From Kribbella aluminosa (GTDB lineage Bacteria; Actinomycetota; Actinomycetes; Propionibacteriales; Kribbellaceae): a stretch of 64,000 bases of DNA. The notes under the pieces were generated by a model. That model searched no databases. It was not told the origin of the DNA and worked only from the letters and a program-made list of their open reading frames with translations. Both the position numbers and the translations under genes were made by a program. Positions 17,013-24,082 of this stretch are shown piece by piece; within the stretch, counting starts at the first letter, position 1, and every line of letters starts with the position of its first letter. The stretch spans positions 744,001 through 808,000 of the forward strand of contig NZ_JAGINT010000001.1 of the NCBI RefSeq assembly GCF_017876295.1, given 5' to 3'.

Positions 17013-17417
17013 ATGTCCGACAAGAGCGCAGTCTCCACCACCGACGCGCCGCCACCGATGCCGGTGTTCTCGCAGGGCGTCCGCAAGGGCAACATCCTGC
17101 AGGTGTCCGGCCAGGGCTCGGTCGACCCGGCCAGCGGCGACTTCGTGTTCGCCGGTGACGTGAAGGGCCAGACCACCCGGGTGCTGCAGAACATCGAGGC
17201 GATCCTGAAGGCCGGCGGCGCGAGCCTGGACGACGTGGTGATGCTGCGCGTCTACCTGACCCAGCGCGAGGACTTCGGCGCGATGAACGAGGCGTACGCC
17301 GAGTTCGTGTCGACCCGGACGCCGAGTGGCGTACTGCCGTCGCGGACCACCGTGTTCACCGGCCTCCCATTGCCGGACATGCTGGTCGAGATCGACGCAC
17401 TCGCCGTCCTGAGCTGA
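17013..17417 (+). CDS. RidA/YjgF-family enamine-imine deaminase
   Basis: 134 aa, SD GAGAGG, 9 bp after the IclR gene. RidA proteins hydrolyse reactive enamine/imine intermediates released by PLP-dependent dehydratases. Features seen: QVSGQGSVDPASGDF, LQNIEAILKAGGASLDDVV and the active-site Arg in LPSRTTV near residue 110, followed by DMLVEIDALAVL. Co-location with a PLP ammonia-lyase gives it an obvious job in this island. Confidence 0.88.
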   Translation: MSDKSAVSTTDAPPPMPVFSQGVRKGNILQVSGQGSVDPASGDFVFAGDVKGQTTRVLQNIEAILKAGGASLDDVVMLRVYLTQREDFGAMNEAYAEFVSTRTPSGVLPSRTTVFTGLPLPDMLVEIDALAVLS

Positions 17418-17470
17418 ACCCCTCCCAAGCCCGGGCCCCAGTGGTCCGGGCTTTGGACTGTCCATCGCTG

Positions 17471-17487
17471 ATCCCGTATTGCGGGAT
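17471..17487. promoter_or_regulatory. Palindrome upstream of second IclR gene
   Basis: ATCCCG-TATTG-CGGGAT, perfect 6-bp arms, 11 bp before the start codon at 17499. The position suits autoregulation by the IclR protein. It shares CGTATT with the 15201 palindrome. Confidence 0.55.
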
Positions 17488-17498
17488 ATGGTTTCACC

Positions 17499-18308
17499 AT
17501 GCAGGAAACACGAGGGTCGGTGCAGTCGATCGATCGCGCCGTGGCGATCCTGCGGTGTTTCGACGCGCGTACGCCGGACCTCGGGATCAGCGATCTGGCC
17601 CGGGCGACCGGGTTGTCGACGAGCACCGTGCACCGCCTGCTGCTGGCGATGCAGGAGAACGGGCTCGTCCGCCAGACGGCGCACCGGCGGTACGCGATCG
17701 GCCCGCTGGTCGTGCAGCTCGCGCACAGCGGTGGGATACCGACCGGTCTGCGGGACGCCGCCCTGCCGGTCCTCCGTGCACTCCGCGATGACACAGGGGA
17801 GACCGCGGCCGTGCACGAGCTGCTGCTGTCCGGGCAGCGCGTCGTCCTCGACCAGGTCGAGAGCTTCCACCAGTTGCGCCGTACCTACACGGAGTTCGGC
17901 CTGCCGGTCGCGTTGCCGCTCGGTGCGCCGGGGAAGGCCCTGCTGGCGTTCTTGCCTTTCGAGCGGCAGCAGGACGTGCTGAAGGGTCCGCTGGAACAGG
18001 TCCAGCCGGCGACAATCACCGACCCCGAGGTGCTCGCGGAGCAGTTCGCAGACATCCGCCGGCGCGGGTACGCGATGTCGCGGACGGAGCGGACCGCAGG
18101 TATCTGCAGCGTGGCTGCACCGGTGTACGGGCACTCCGGTCAGGTCACGGGCTGTCTCAGTGTGTCCGGCCCCGAGATGCGGATGCCGGTCGAGCGGATG
18201 GAGGAGTTCGGGATGAGGGTCGCCGCGGGTGCCTGGTCGGTGTCGGAGTTGCTGGGAACCACCCCGGCCGCCCGGGACCGCAGTACGGCGCTGGCCGGCG
18301 GCCGGTGA
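17499..18308 (+). CDS. IclR-family transcriptional regulator (second)
   Basis: 269 aa. N-terminal winged HTH (LGISDLARATGLSTSTVHRLLLAM) and C-terminal effector-binding domain (LPLGAPGKALLAFLP; RRGYAMSRTERTAGICSVAAPVYG). It is not a recent duplicate of the 16269 protein, as the two differ throughout. Immediately upstream is a 17-bp palindrome; downstream it overlaps the MFS transporter gene by 1-4 bp. Probably it controls itself and the transporter. Confidence 0.87.
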   Translation: MQETRGSVQSIDRAVAILRCFDARTPDLGISDLARATGLSTSTVHRLLLAMQENGLVRQTAHRRYAIGPLVVQLAHSGGIPTGLRDAALPVLRALRDDTGETAAVHELLLSGQRVVLDQVESFHQLRRTYTEFGLPVALPLGAPGKALLAFLPFERQQDVLKGPLEQVQPATITDPEVLAEQFADIRRRGYAMSRTERTAGICSVAAPVYGHSGQVTGCLSVSGPEMRMPVERMEEFGMRVAAGAWSVSELLGTTPAARDRSTALAGGR

Positions 18309-19492
18309 TGTCACAGGCCCGGAGTCTCTGGAAGATCGCACCTGCTGTTTATCTGCCCGCCCTGCTGTACGGGATCGGGCAGGGCGCCATCGCGCCGGTT
18401 GTGGCGCTGTCGGCCACTCACCTCGGCGCCTCGGTTGCTGTTGCCGGTCTGGTCGTCGCTGCGGCCGGGCTGGGTCAGGTGATCGGTGACATCCCAGCCG
18501 GCGCGCTGACGAACCGCATAGGTGAACGCAAGGCGATGCTTGGCGCCACGGTGTTCGTGGCGTTCGCCCTGGCAGCCTGTCTGGTCGTCCCGAACGTGTG
18601 GGGTCTGGCTGTTTCCATCGGTTGTACCGGGCTCGCTGGTGCGGTCTGGGGCCTTGCCAGGCAGGCGTATCTGAGTGAAGCGGTCCCTGTCGAGCTTCGG
18701 GCGCGGGCGCTGTCCACACTGGGCGGCGTACAGCGCATCGGCTCCTTCATCGGCCCGTTCCTCGGTGCTGGCGCGATGAAGTTCCTTGGTACGGACGGTG
18801 CGTACTGGGTGCACCTGGTGGCCGCGCTACTCGCCTGTGGCGTGCTGTTGAGCCTTCCGGACGTCGAGCACCGGCGTGGGCGAGGCCCTGTCGCAGCCCA
18901 GTCCACCTGGGTCGTCATCCGCGACCACCTCCCGGTACTGCGGACTCTTGGCGTCGGAGCGCTACTTGTCGGCGCGGTGCGGGCGTCACGCCAGGTCGTG
19001 ATTCCCCTGTGGGCGTTGCACATCGGGCTGGATCCGCAGACGACCAGCGTGATCTTCGGGTTGTCCGGGGCGGTGGACATGTTGCTGTTCTATCCGGCCG
19101 GTTCGGTGATGGATCGGCTCGGGCGGAAGTGGGTCGCCGTACCGTCGATGCTCGTGCTGGGGCTGGCGCACCTGCTGCTGCCGTTGACGCACACGACGGC
19201 GACGCTGACCGCTGTCGCGTTGCTGATGGGGATCGGGAACGGGCTGGGTGCCGGGGTGATCATGACGCTGGGGGCGGATGCGTCGCCGTCGGTCGGCAGG
19301 GCGCAGTTCCTCGGGGCGTTCCGGCTGTTCGCGGATACCGGGAACGGCGCGGGTCCGTTGCTGCTGGCGGGCGCGACGGCGTTGCTGGGGCTGGGCCCGG
19401 CGATCGTGATCATGGCCGGGACGGGATGGGCTGCAGCGACGGCCATGCACCGCTGGATCCCACCGCACCCGGCTGCCGAGCGACCAGCCTGA
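18308..19492 (+). CDS. Major facilitator superfamily transporter
   Basis: 394 aa from ATG 18308 (GTG 18305 would overlap the IclR gene by 4 bp). About 12 hydrophobic helices. The MFS loop 2-3 motif is recognisable as GALTNRIGERKAM, with a second-half counterpart AGSVMDRLGRKWVAV. Substrate cannot be read from sequence. As the only transporter in the catabolic island it may import the sugar acid or amino-sugar acid. A drug-efflux-like role is the alternative. Confidence 0.8.
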   Translation: MSQARSLWKIAPAVYLPALLYGIGQGAIAPVVALSATHLGASVAVAGLVVAAAGLGQVIGDIPAGALTNRIGERKAMLGATVFVAFALAACLVVPNVWGLAVSIGCTGLAGAVWGLARQAYLSEAVPVELRARALSTLGGVQRIGSFIGPFLGAGAMKFLGTDGAYWVHLVAALLACGVLLSLPDVEHRRGRGPVAAQSTWVVIRDHLPVLRTLGVGALLVGAVRASRQVVIPLWALHIGLDPQTTSVIFGLSGAVDMLLFYPAGSVMDRLGRKWVAVPSMLVLGLAHLLLPLTHTTATLTAVALLMGIGNGLGAGVIMTLGADASPSVGRAQFLGAFRLFADTGNGAGPLLLAGATALLGLGPAIVIMAGTGWAAATAMHRWIPPHPAAERPA

Positions 19493-19532
19493 ACGGGTAC
19501 CGGCAGCGTCTCGCCAATCCGGACGGGCGTGG

Positions 19533-19997
19533 TCAGCTGGAGGCCTGGAGTATCTGGTCGATCGCCGACCGAAGCGCCTTGAGCAGCTCATCGCCAAGCG
19601 CGAGGGCATCCTCGACGTCGGCAGCACTGACTGTTTCGGCGCGGCACTCGGCACCGTGACGAACGTATCGGAGCTGGGCCGCGTCGGTGACGATCTGACG
19701 GCCGCCGAAGTTGGATGCGATCGCCGCAGCGGCGTCGAAGGTGGTCACGTGGGCGGATTGGCCCTTCGGGCGGAGGCCGGTGGCCATCACCAGCGCCAGG
19801 CTGGTCTTGCGGCACGCATCGTAGGCCAACTGGAAGGCACCCTCGGGGTCGTCATCGGCCGCGCCGGCCGCCGCCGTACGCAGATGGTTGCCGGCTTGCC
19901 GTAGGAGATTGGTGATGACCTCCTTGTCGACCGGGACTCGTTCGATTTCTCCCGCACTGATCAGGCTGGCGATCGTCGCGCGGGTTGCTGCGTTCAC
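19533..19997 (-). CDS. HEPN-like helical protein, partner of the nucleotidyltransferase
   Basis: 154 aa, all-alpha composition with AFQLAYDACRKTSLALVMATGLRP, which resembles the HEPN/nucleotidyltransferase-binding fold, and RYVRHGAE near residue 113. The canonical HEPN RNase motif (R-x4-6-H) is not clear; here R and H are closer. Its ATG overlaps the stop of the nucleotidyltransferase gene (ATGA), so the two are translationally coupled. Pairs like this are often MNT/HEPN toxin-antitoxin modules; which partner is toxic is unknown. Confidence 0.55.
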   Translation of the reverse strand: MNAATRATIASLISAGEIERVPVDKEVITNLLRQAGNHLRTAAAGAADDDPEGAFQLAYDACRKTSLALVMATGLRPKGQSAHVTTFDAAAAIASNFGGRQIVTDAAQLRYVRHGAECRAETVSAADVEDALALGDELLKALRSAIDQILQASS

Positions 19998-20587
19998 TGT
20001 TCGGCTCCGGTGTTGTCAAGAACGGTCAGGTAAGGACTGCTGTGGACGGTTTGGAGGAAGCCGGTAGGTTGCTCGGCCCAGTCCTCCGGGGTAACAACGG
20101 TGATCTGGACAGGAACCCCGAGCTGCTCCTCGAGGCGCGCGTTGGCTCGGCGCAGCGCCCTTGGTTGCGGGGAGCCGACCACGATCACATCGACGTCGTT
20201 CGGAGGAGGTCCGGCCTCTCCCTGGTATCGACGTGCCCACGAGCCGATGATGACGGCGAGCTCGATGCCGGGAATCTCGGCCAGTTCCTGCGGCACCATG
20301 ACAGCGGGGCCGTAGGCTCGTCCCAGGATCTGCACCAGAGGCTCGAAGTAGGGGCTGGCAGTGTTGGCAGCAACCAGCCGGGTGTTCCCGGCGCGGCGCT
20401 CGCGCAGCAGTCCGCCCTCCACCAGCCGGTTGACCTCGCGAAGCGTGTTCGGCTGCGCAACCTCGGCGACCGAGGCAAGTGTCGCGATGGGCTGCTCGCG
20501 ATCAGGTACGAGGAGCAGCCAGGCGAGGATCCTCGCCTGCGCTTCAGAGCGGAAGATCGGCATCAACACCGGTGGGGGAGTAGCCAC
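19994..20587 (-). CDS. Winged-helix minimal nucleotidyltransferase (MNT-type)
   Basis: 197 aa from GTG 20587, 7 nt after a TACAAT -10, hence probably leaderless; ATG 20563 is the alternative (189 aa). Residues about 20-70 look like a winged HTH (ATLASVAEVAQPNTLREVNRL..GLLRERRAGN). The C-terminal half has the Pol-beta nucleotidyltransferase signature GSWARRY..NDVDVIVVG with the Asp-x-Asp metal pair. The combination of DNA-binding and MNT domains suggests an autoregulated module, and an operator overlaps its promoter. Confidence 0.7.
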   Translation of the reverse strand: MATPPPVLMPIFRSEAQARILAWLLLVPDREQPIATLASVAEVAQPNTLREVNRLVEGGLLRERRAGNTRLVAANTASPYFEPLVQILGRAYGPAVMVPQELAEIPGIELAVIIGSWARRYQGEAGPPPNDVDVIVVGSPQPRALRRANARLEEQLGVPVQITVVTPEDWAEQPTGFLQTVHSSPYLTVLDNTGAEQ

Positions 20588-20619
20588 ATTTCGTATTGTA
20601 CTATACGGTGAACGTATAG
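20588..20619 (-). promoter_or_regulatory. Promoter and operator of the nucleotidyltransferase/HEPN operon
   Basis: Read on the minus strand, TACAAT (20600-20595) is followed by 7 nt and the GTG start. Directly upstream lies CTATACG-GTGAA-CGTATAG (20601-20619), a perfect 7-bp-arm palindrome in the -10/-35 spacer. A protein bound there would block polymerase. Confidence 0.65.
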
Positions 20620-20732
20620 CGTGATGTGGGTCATGCCGCCCGGCCGAGGCGGAATCTCGGTTCCGCCTACTGCATGAACCAGGTGCGCGATGCCGAGCCC
20701 GACGGTACGCGCCGCTGCCGCGGATCGCGGAT

Positions 20733-20761
20733 TTGGTCAACCGGACTCTGAACCTTACTAT
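20733..20761 (+). promoter_or_regulatory. Promoter of rplJ-rplL
   Basis: TTGGTC, 17-bp spacer, TACTAT (20756-20761). It lies about 177 bp before rplJ, leaving room for the L10 leader. Confidence 0.7.
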
Positions 20762-20938
20762 GGACCAGCCGAAGACCGCTGGTTGTCACCCTCGGGTGAC
20801 TGAAGGTCCCACTCAGGTGGGCGGCCCGCGTAGGTGACTTGGACAGTGACACAGTATGTTTCACGCCCTTGCGCCTGCGCAGGGGCGTTTCTTCTTTTCA
20901 GGGGTCCGAGGCGTGGAAGCCGATAGAAGGAGACCCCC
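20762..20938 (+). ncRNA. Ribosomal protein L10 leader RNA
   Basis: A structured 5' leader ahead of rplJ, the place where the L10(L12)4 complex binds its own mRNA in many bacteria. It includes nested stems (TCACCCTCGGGTGA; CCCACTCAGGTGGG) and, just before rplJ, a terminator-like hairpin at 20863-20888. Identified from context and from resemblance to the actinobacterial leader, not by a model search. Confidence 0.7.
20863..20888 (+). terminator. Attenuator-like hairpin in the L10 leader
   Basis: ACGCCC-TT-GCGC-CT-GCGC-A-GGGGCGT followed by TTCTTCTTTT has the form of an intrinsic terminator. It sits between the promoter and rplJ, so it could attenuate transcription or reduce it constitutively. 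Confidence 0.65.
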
Positions 20939-21562
20939 ATGGCGAGGCCGGACAAGGCAGCCGCTGTCGCGGAGCTGACGGACGAGTTCCGTAGTTCCAA
21001 CGGCGCCGTGCTGACCGAGTACCGCGGTCTCACCGTTGCGCAGCTCAAGCAGCTTCGAGTTTCGCTCGGTGACGACGTGAACTACGCCGTGGTGAAGAAC
21101 ACGCTGACCAAGATCGCGGCCAAGGATGCCGGTGTCGACTCGTTCGACAGCCTGCTCGAAGGCCCCTCCGCAATCGCCTTCATCAAGGGCGACCCGGTGG
21201 TAGCGGCCAAGGGTCTGCGGGACTTCGCCAAGGCGAACCCCCTGCTCGTCATCAAGGGTGGAGTGCTGGACGGTAAGGCACTCGGCTCTGACGAGATCAC
21301 CAAGCTCGCTGACCTGGAGTCGCGTGAGGTTCTCCTCGCGAAGCTCGCAGGTGCGATGAAGGCGGCCCCGCAGCAAGCGGTGTCGCTGTTCGCTGCTCCG
21401 CTGTCGCAGGCCGCGCGCCTGTTCGCGGCGCTGCAGGACAAGCTGCCGGCCGCCGGTGCCGACACGGCTGCCCCTGTGCAGGACGCAGTGGCAGAGGTGC
21501 AGGACACCGTCGAGGCACCTGCCGAGGCGAGCACCGAGGAGACCGCCGCAGCTGACAGCTGA
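20939..21562 (+). CDS. rplJ: 50S ribosomal protein L10
   Basis: 207 aa, SD AGAAGGAG. L10 anchors L7/L12 dimers to the ribosomal stalk. Family features: N-terminal [38 protein letters not shown] and GPSAIAF. The C-terminus has an Ala/Glu-rich acidic tail of about 35 residues (roughly residues 172-207) that makes it longer than the usual 165-175 aa. First gene of the rplJ-rplL operon, under the leader described above. Confidence 0.97.
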   Translation: MARPDKAAAVAELTDEFRSSNGAVLTEYRGLTVAQLKQLRVSLGDDVNYAVVKNTLTKIAAKDAGVDSFDSLLEGPSAIAFIKGDPVVAAKGLRDFAKANPLLVIKGGVLDGKALGSDEITKLADLESREVLLAKLAGAMKAAPQQAVSLFAAPLSQAARLFAALQDKLPAAGADTAAPVQDAVAEVQDTVEAPAEASTEETAAADS

Positions 21563-21625
21563 GGCATCTCACCGCAACACCCCATCAGTGATCACCAGCA
21601 ACATTTGTCAGGAAGGACCGCCATC

Positions 21626-22012
21626 ATGGCGAAGCTCAGCACCGAAGAGCTCCTCGGCCAGTTCAAGGAACTGACCCTGCTGGAGCTGTCGGAGTTCGTT
21701 AAGGCATTCGAGGAGGAGTTCGGCGTCACCGCCGCCGCCCCGGTCGCCGTTGCCCCGGGAGCCCCGGCTGCGGGTGCCCCGGTCGAAGAGGCCGCCGAGC
21801 AGGACGAGTTCGACGTCGTTCTCGAGAGCGCCGGCGACAAGAAGATCCAGGTCATCAAGGAGGTGCGCGGTCTCACCAGCCTTGGGCTGAAGGAGGCCAA
21901 GGACCTCGTCGAGTCGGCCCCGAAGGCCGTCCTGGAGAAGGTCGACAAGGCTGCCGCGGAGAAGGCCAAGGAGGCCCTCGAGGGCGCCGGCGCCACCGTC
22001 ACCCTGAAGTGA
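21626..22012 (+). CDS. rplL: 50S ribosomal protein L7/L12
   Basis: 128 aa from ATG 21626, with GGAAGGA upstream. It forms the flexible stalk that recruits translational GTPases. N-terminal dimerisation helix ([22 protein letters not shown]), Ala/Pro/Gly hinge (GAPAAGAPV), and C-terminal domain [18 protein letters not shown] with the factor-binding [14 protein letters not shown]. 63 bp after rplJ; a hairpin terminator follows. Confidence 0.98.
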   Translation: MAKLSTEELLGQFKELTLLELSEFVKAFEEEFGVTAAAPVAVAPGAPAAGAPVEEAAEQDEFDVVLESAGDKKIQVIKEVRGLTSLGLKEAKDLVESAPKAVLEKVDKAAAEKAKEALEGAGATVTLK

Positions 22013-22054
22013 CCTCCGTTACGCCCGGCTCCCGGACGTAACGAATGTGTAGAG

Positions 22055-22085
22055 AAGGGCGGTCCCCGCTTGGGGGGCCGCCCTT
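22055..22085 (+). terminator. Terminator after rplL
   Basis: AAGGGCGG-T-CCCC..GGGG-CCGCCCTT stem-loop, about 40 bp after the rplL stop. The U-tract is weak. Ends the rplJL transcript. Confidence 0.7.
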
Positions 22086-22130
22086 CCTGCATTTCAGCCT
22101 GGCTAGTATCACAACCGCTTGACTTCCAGG

Positions 22131-22160
22131 GGTTACGCAAAACCGTACTCGTGCGTAACC
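22131..22160. promoter_or_regulatory. Inverted repeat upstream of the mce operon
   Basis: GGTTACGCA-N12-TGCGTAACC, perfect 9-bp arms, 75 bp before the ATPase gene, with a TTGACT -35-like hexamer at 22119. It has the size and symmetry of a TetR/GntR-type operator. No regulator gene is adjacent. Confidence 0.55.
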
Positions 22161-22235
22161 TAGGCCACTGCCCCGTCGTTGGGACGGCAGAACGTCGTCG
22201 GTCGGGGACCAGCAGACATCCCGTGAGGAGGGCCG

Positions 22236-23183
22236 GTGGGCGTAGAAGTCCGCGTCGAAGGTCTCACCAAGTCCTTCGGCAGCCAGCTGATCTGGGGCGA
22301 CGTGTCCCTGACCCTGCCGGCCGGTGAGATCTGCGTGATGCTCGGTCCGTCCGGTACCGGCAAGTCCGTGTTCCTGAAGACGCTGATCGGCCTGCTCAAG
22401 CCCGACAAGGGCCACGTGTACATCGAGGGCACCGACATCGCGACCTGCAGCGAGCGCGAGCTCTACGACATCCGCCGGCTGTTCGGCGTGCTGTTCCAGG
22501 ACGGCGCGATGTTCGGCTCGATGAACCTCTACGACAACGTCGCGTTCCCGCTCCGCGAGCACACCAAGAAGTCCGAGTCCGACATCCGCTCCATCGTGAT
22601 GGAGAAGATGGAGATGGTCGGCCTGGTCGGCGCCGAGCGGAAGCTGCCCGGCGAGATCTCCGGCGGTATGCGCAAAAGAGCCGGCCTGGCCCGGGCGCTG
22701 GTGCTGGACCCGCAGATCCTGCTGGTCGACGAGCCCGACTCCGGCCTGGACCCGGTCCGTACGTCGTTCCTGAACCAGGTGATGATCGATCTGAACGAGG
22801 CGTTCAGCCCGACGTTCCTGATCGTCACCCATGACGTGAACACCGCCCGGACCGTGCCGGACAACATCGGCATGCTGTACCACCGGCACCTGGCGATGTT
22901 CGGCCCGCGGGAGATGCTGCTGTCCAGCGAGGAGCCGGTCGTCCGGCAGTTCCTGAACGCGCAGATGGTCGGCCCGATCGGCATGTCCGAAGAGAAGGAC
23001 GCCGAGGAACTGGCGGCCGAGGCGGGCCAGGAGCTGCCGCCGCTGCCGCCGATCCCGATCCAGCAGCTGCCCAGCAGCGGCATGCTCCGGCCGACCCAGC
23101 GCCCGCCGGGCGAATGGTGCCGCGACAACGGCGTCACCCCGCCCCCGGGTTCGTTCGCCACGTCCACCGTGGGGGCCAGGTGA
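22236..23183 (+). CDS. mkl: Mce transport ATPase (Mkl/MlaF-like)
   Basis: 315 aa from GTG 22236 with GAGGAG SD. ABC ATPase that energises the Mce lipid importer. Walker A GPSGTGKS (residues 37-44), Q-loop FQDGAMFGSMNLYDNV, the family-specific signature ISGGMRKRAGLARAL, Walker B ILLVDEPDSGLD and H-loop IVTHDV. The C-terminal ~80 residues form a Pro-rich tail beyond the ATPase. In mycobacteria the single Mkl/MceG ATPase is encoded apart from the mce operons; here it heads the operon, though separated from yrbEA by the dispersed repeat. Confidence 0.92.
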   Translation: MGVEVRVEGLTKSFGSQLIWGDVSLTLPAGEICVMLGPSGTGKSVFLKTLIGLLKPDKGHVYIEGTDIATCSERELYDIRRLFGVLFQDGAMFGSMNLYDNVAFPLREHTKKSESDIRSIVMEKMEMVGLVGAERKLPGEISGGMRKRAGLARALVLDPQILLVDEPDSGLDPVRTSFLNQVMIDLNEAFSPTFLIVTHDVNTARTVPDNIGMLYHRHLAMFGPREMLLSSEEPVVRQFLNAQMVGPIGMSEEKDAEELAAEAGQELPPLPPIPIQQLPSSGMLRPTQRPPGEWCRDNGVTPPPGSFATSTVGAR

Positions 23184-23188
23184 CCGTA

Positions 23189-23313
23189 CTGAATGCCGCG
23201 CTGCCGCGCGGCGGGTCACGGGGCTGTGCCTCCCGGTCTTCCCTCATCGCTCCGGTCGCTCCGGTCGCTTCGCTCCCTGTGCTCCTCGGTCCAGACCGGG
23301 GGGCCCCGTGACC
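23189..23313 (+). repeat. Dispersed ~125-bp repeat, copy B
   Basis: Matches 10790-10914 nearly base for base, with only scattered differences. As in copy A, the right end coincides with a start codon (GTGACC of the permease gene) and supplies the G-rich ribosome-binding site. It fills the 124-bp gap between ATPase and first permease. Confidence 0.8.
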
Positions 23314-24081
23314 ATTTCCGCCACCGCTCCGCTGAAGCATGCGGGGTCGCTGTTCGCTTTTGCTCTCGACACGTTCCGGGCGATGTTCCGGCGGCCGTTC
23401 CAGCTCAAGGAGTTCCTGCAGCAGGCCTGGTTCGTGGCCAGCGTGACGATCATCCCGACCGCGCTGGTCGCGATCCCGTTCGGTGCGGTGATCGCGCTGC
23501 AGGTCGGCGGGCTGATCAAGCAGTTCGGTGCGCAGGCGTTCACCGGTTCGGCCGCCGTACTGGCGGTGGTCCGGGAGGCGTCGCCGATCGCGACCGCGCT
23601 GCTGATCGCGGGTGCCGGCGGTTCGGCGATCTGCGCGGACCTCGGCTCCCGGAAGATCCGCGAGGAGCTGGACGCGATGATGGTGCTCGGGATCGACCCG
23701 ATCCAGCGCCTCGTGGTGCCGAGGGTGCTGGCCACGATGCTGGTCGCGTTCTTCCTGAACGGGTTCGTCAGCGTGGTCGGCGTGATGGGCGGTTACATCT
23801 TCAACGTCGTCCTGCAGGACGGTACGCCGGGCAGCTACATCGCGAGCTTCACCGCCTTGGCGCATCTCCCGGACCTCTGGCAGGGCCAGGCGAAGGCGCT
23901 CGTCTTCGGGGCGATCGCCGCGATCGTGGCGGCGTACAAGGGGGTCAACGCGGGCGGTGGGCCGAAGGGTGTCGGCGACGCGGTGAACCAGTCCGTGGTG
24001 ATCACGTTCATGCTGCTGTTCGTCGCGAACTTCTCGATGACCGCGATCTACTTCCAGCTCGTTCCGCCGAAGGGGGCCTGA
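23308..24081 (+). CDS. yrbEA: Mce ABC permease YrbEA (MlaE family)
   Basis: 257 aa from GTG 23308. Hydrophobic protein with about five helices. It has the MlaE/YrbE features VREASPIATALLIAGAGGSA, CADLGSRKIREELDAM (the cytoplasmic coupling helix contacting the ATPase) and MLVLGIDP-like MVLGIDPIQRLVVPR. It forms, with YrbEB, the membrane channel of the Mce importer. Its start codon is part of the dispersed repeat; the next gene follows after 1 bp. Confidence 0.92.
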   Translation: MTISATAPLKHAGSLFAFALDTFRAMFRRPFQLKEFLQQAWFVASVTIIPTALVAIPFGAVIALQVGGLIKQFGAQAFTGSAAVLAVVREASPIATALLIAGAGGSAICADLGSRKIREELDAMMVLGIDPIQRLVVPRVLATMLVAFFLNGFVSVVGVMGGYIFNVVLQDGTPGSYIASFTALAHLPDLWQGQAKALVFGAIAAIVAAYKGVNAGGGPKGVGDAVNQSVVITFMLLFVANFSMTAIYFQLVPPKGA

Positions 24082-24082
24082 C

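Noticed and set aside
15621..18719. Very long open frame (over 1000 codons) on the minus strand opposite kdgK, two IclR genes and RidA
   Set aside because: The plus-strand genes have clear family motifs, overlaps and ribosome-binding sites. The antisense frame is rich in Arg/Gln/His/Pro and is a by-product of high GC at third codon positions. Similar long antisense frames opposite rpoB, rpoC and fusA were rejected for the same reason.
20641..20732. Small ORF or tRNA upstream of rplJ
   Set aside because: No cloverleaf and no coding pattern with a ribosome-binding site; it is the spacer between the toxin-antitoxin-like operon and the rplJ promoter.
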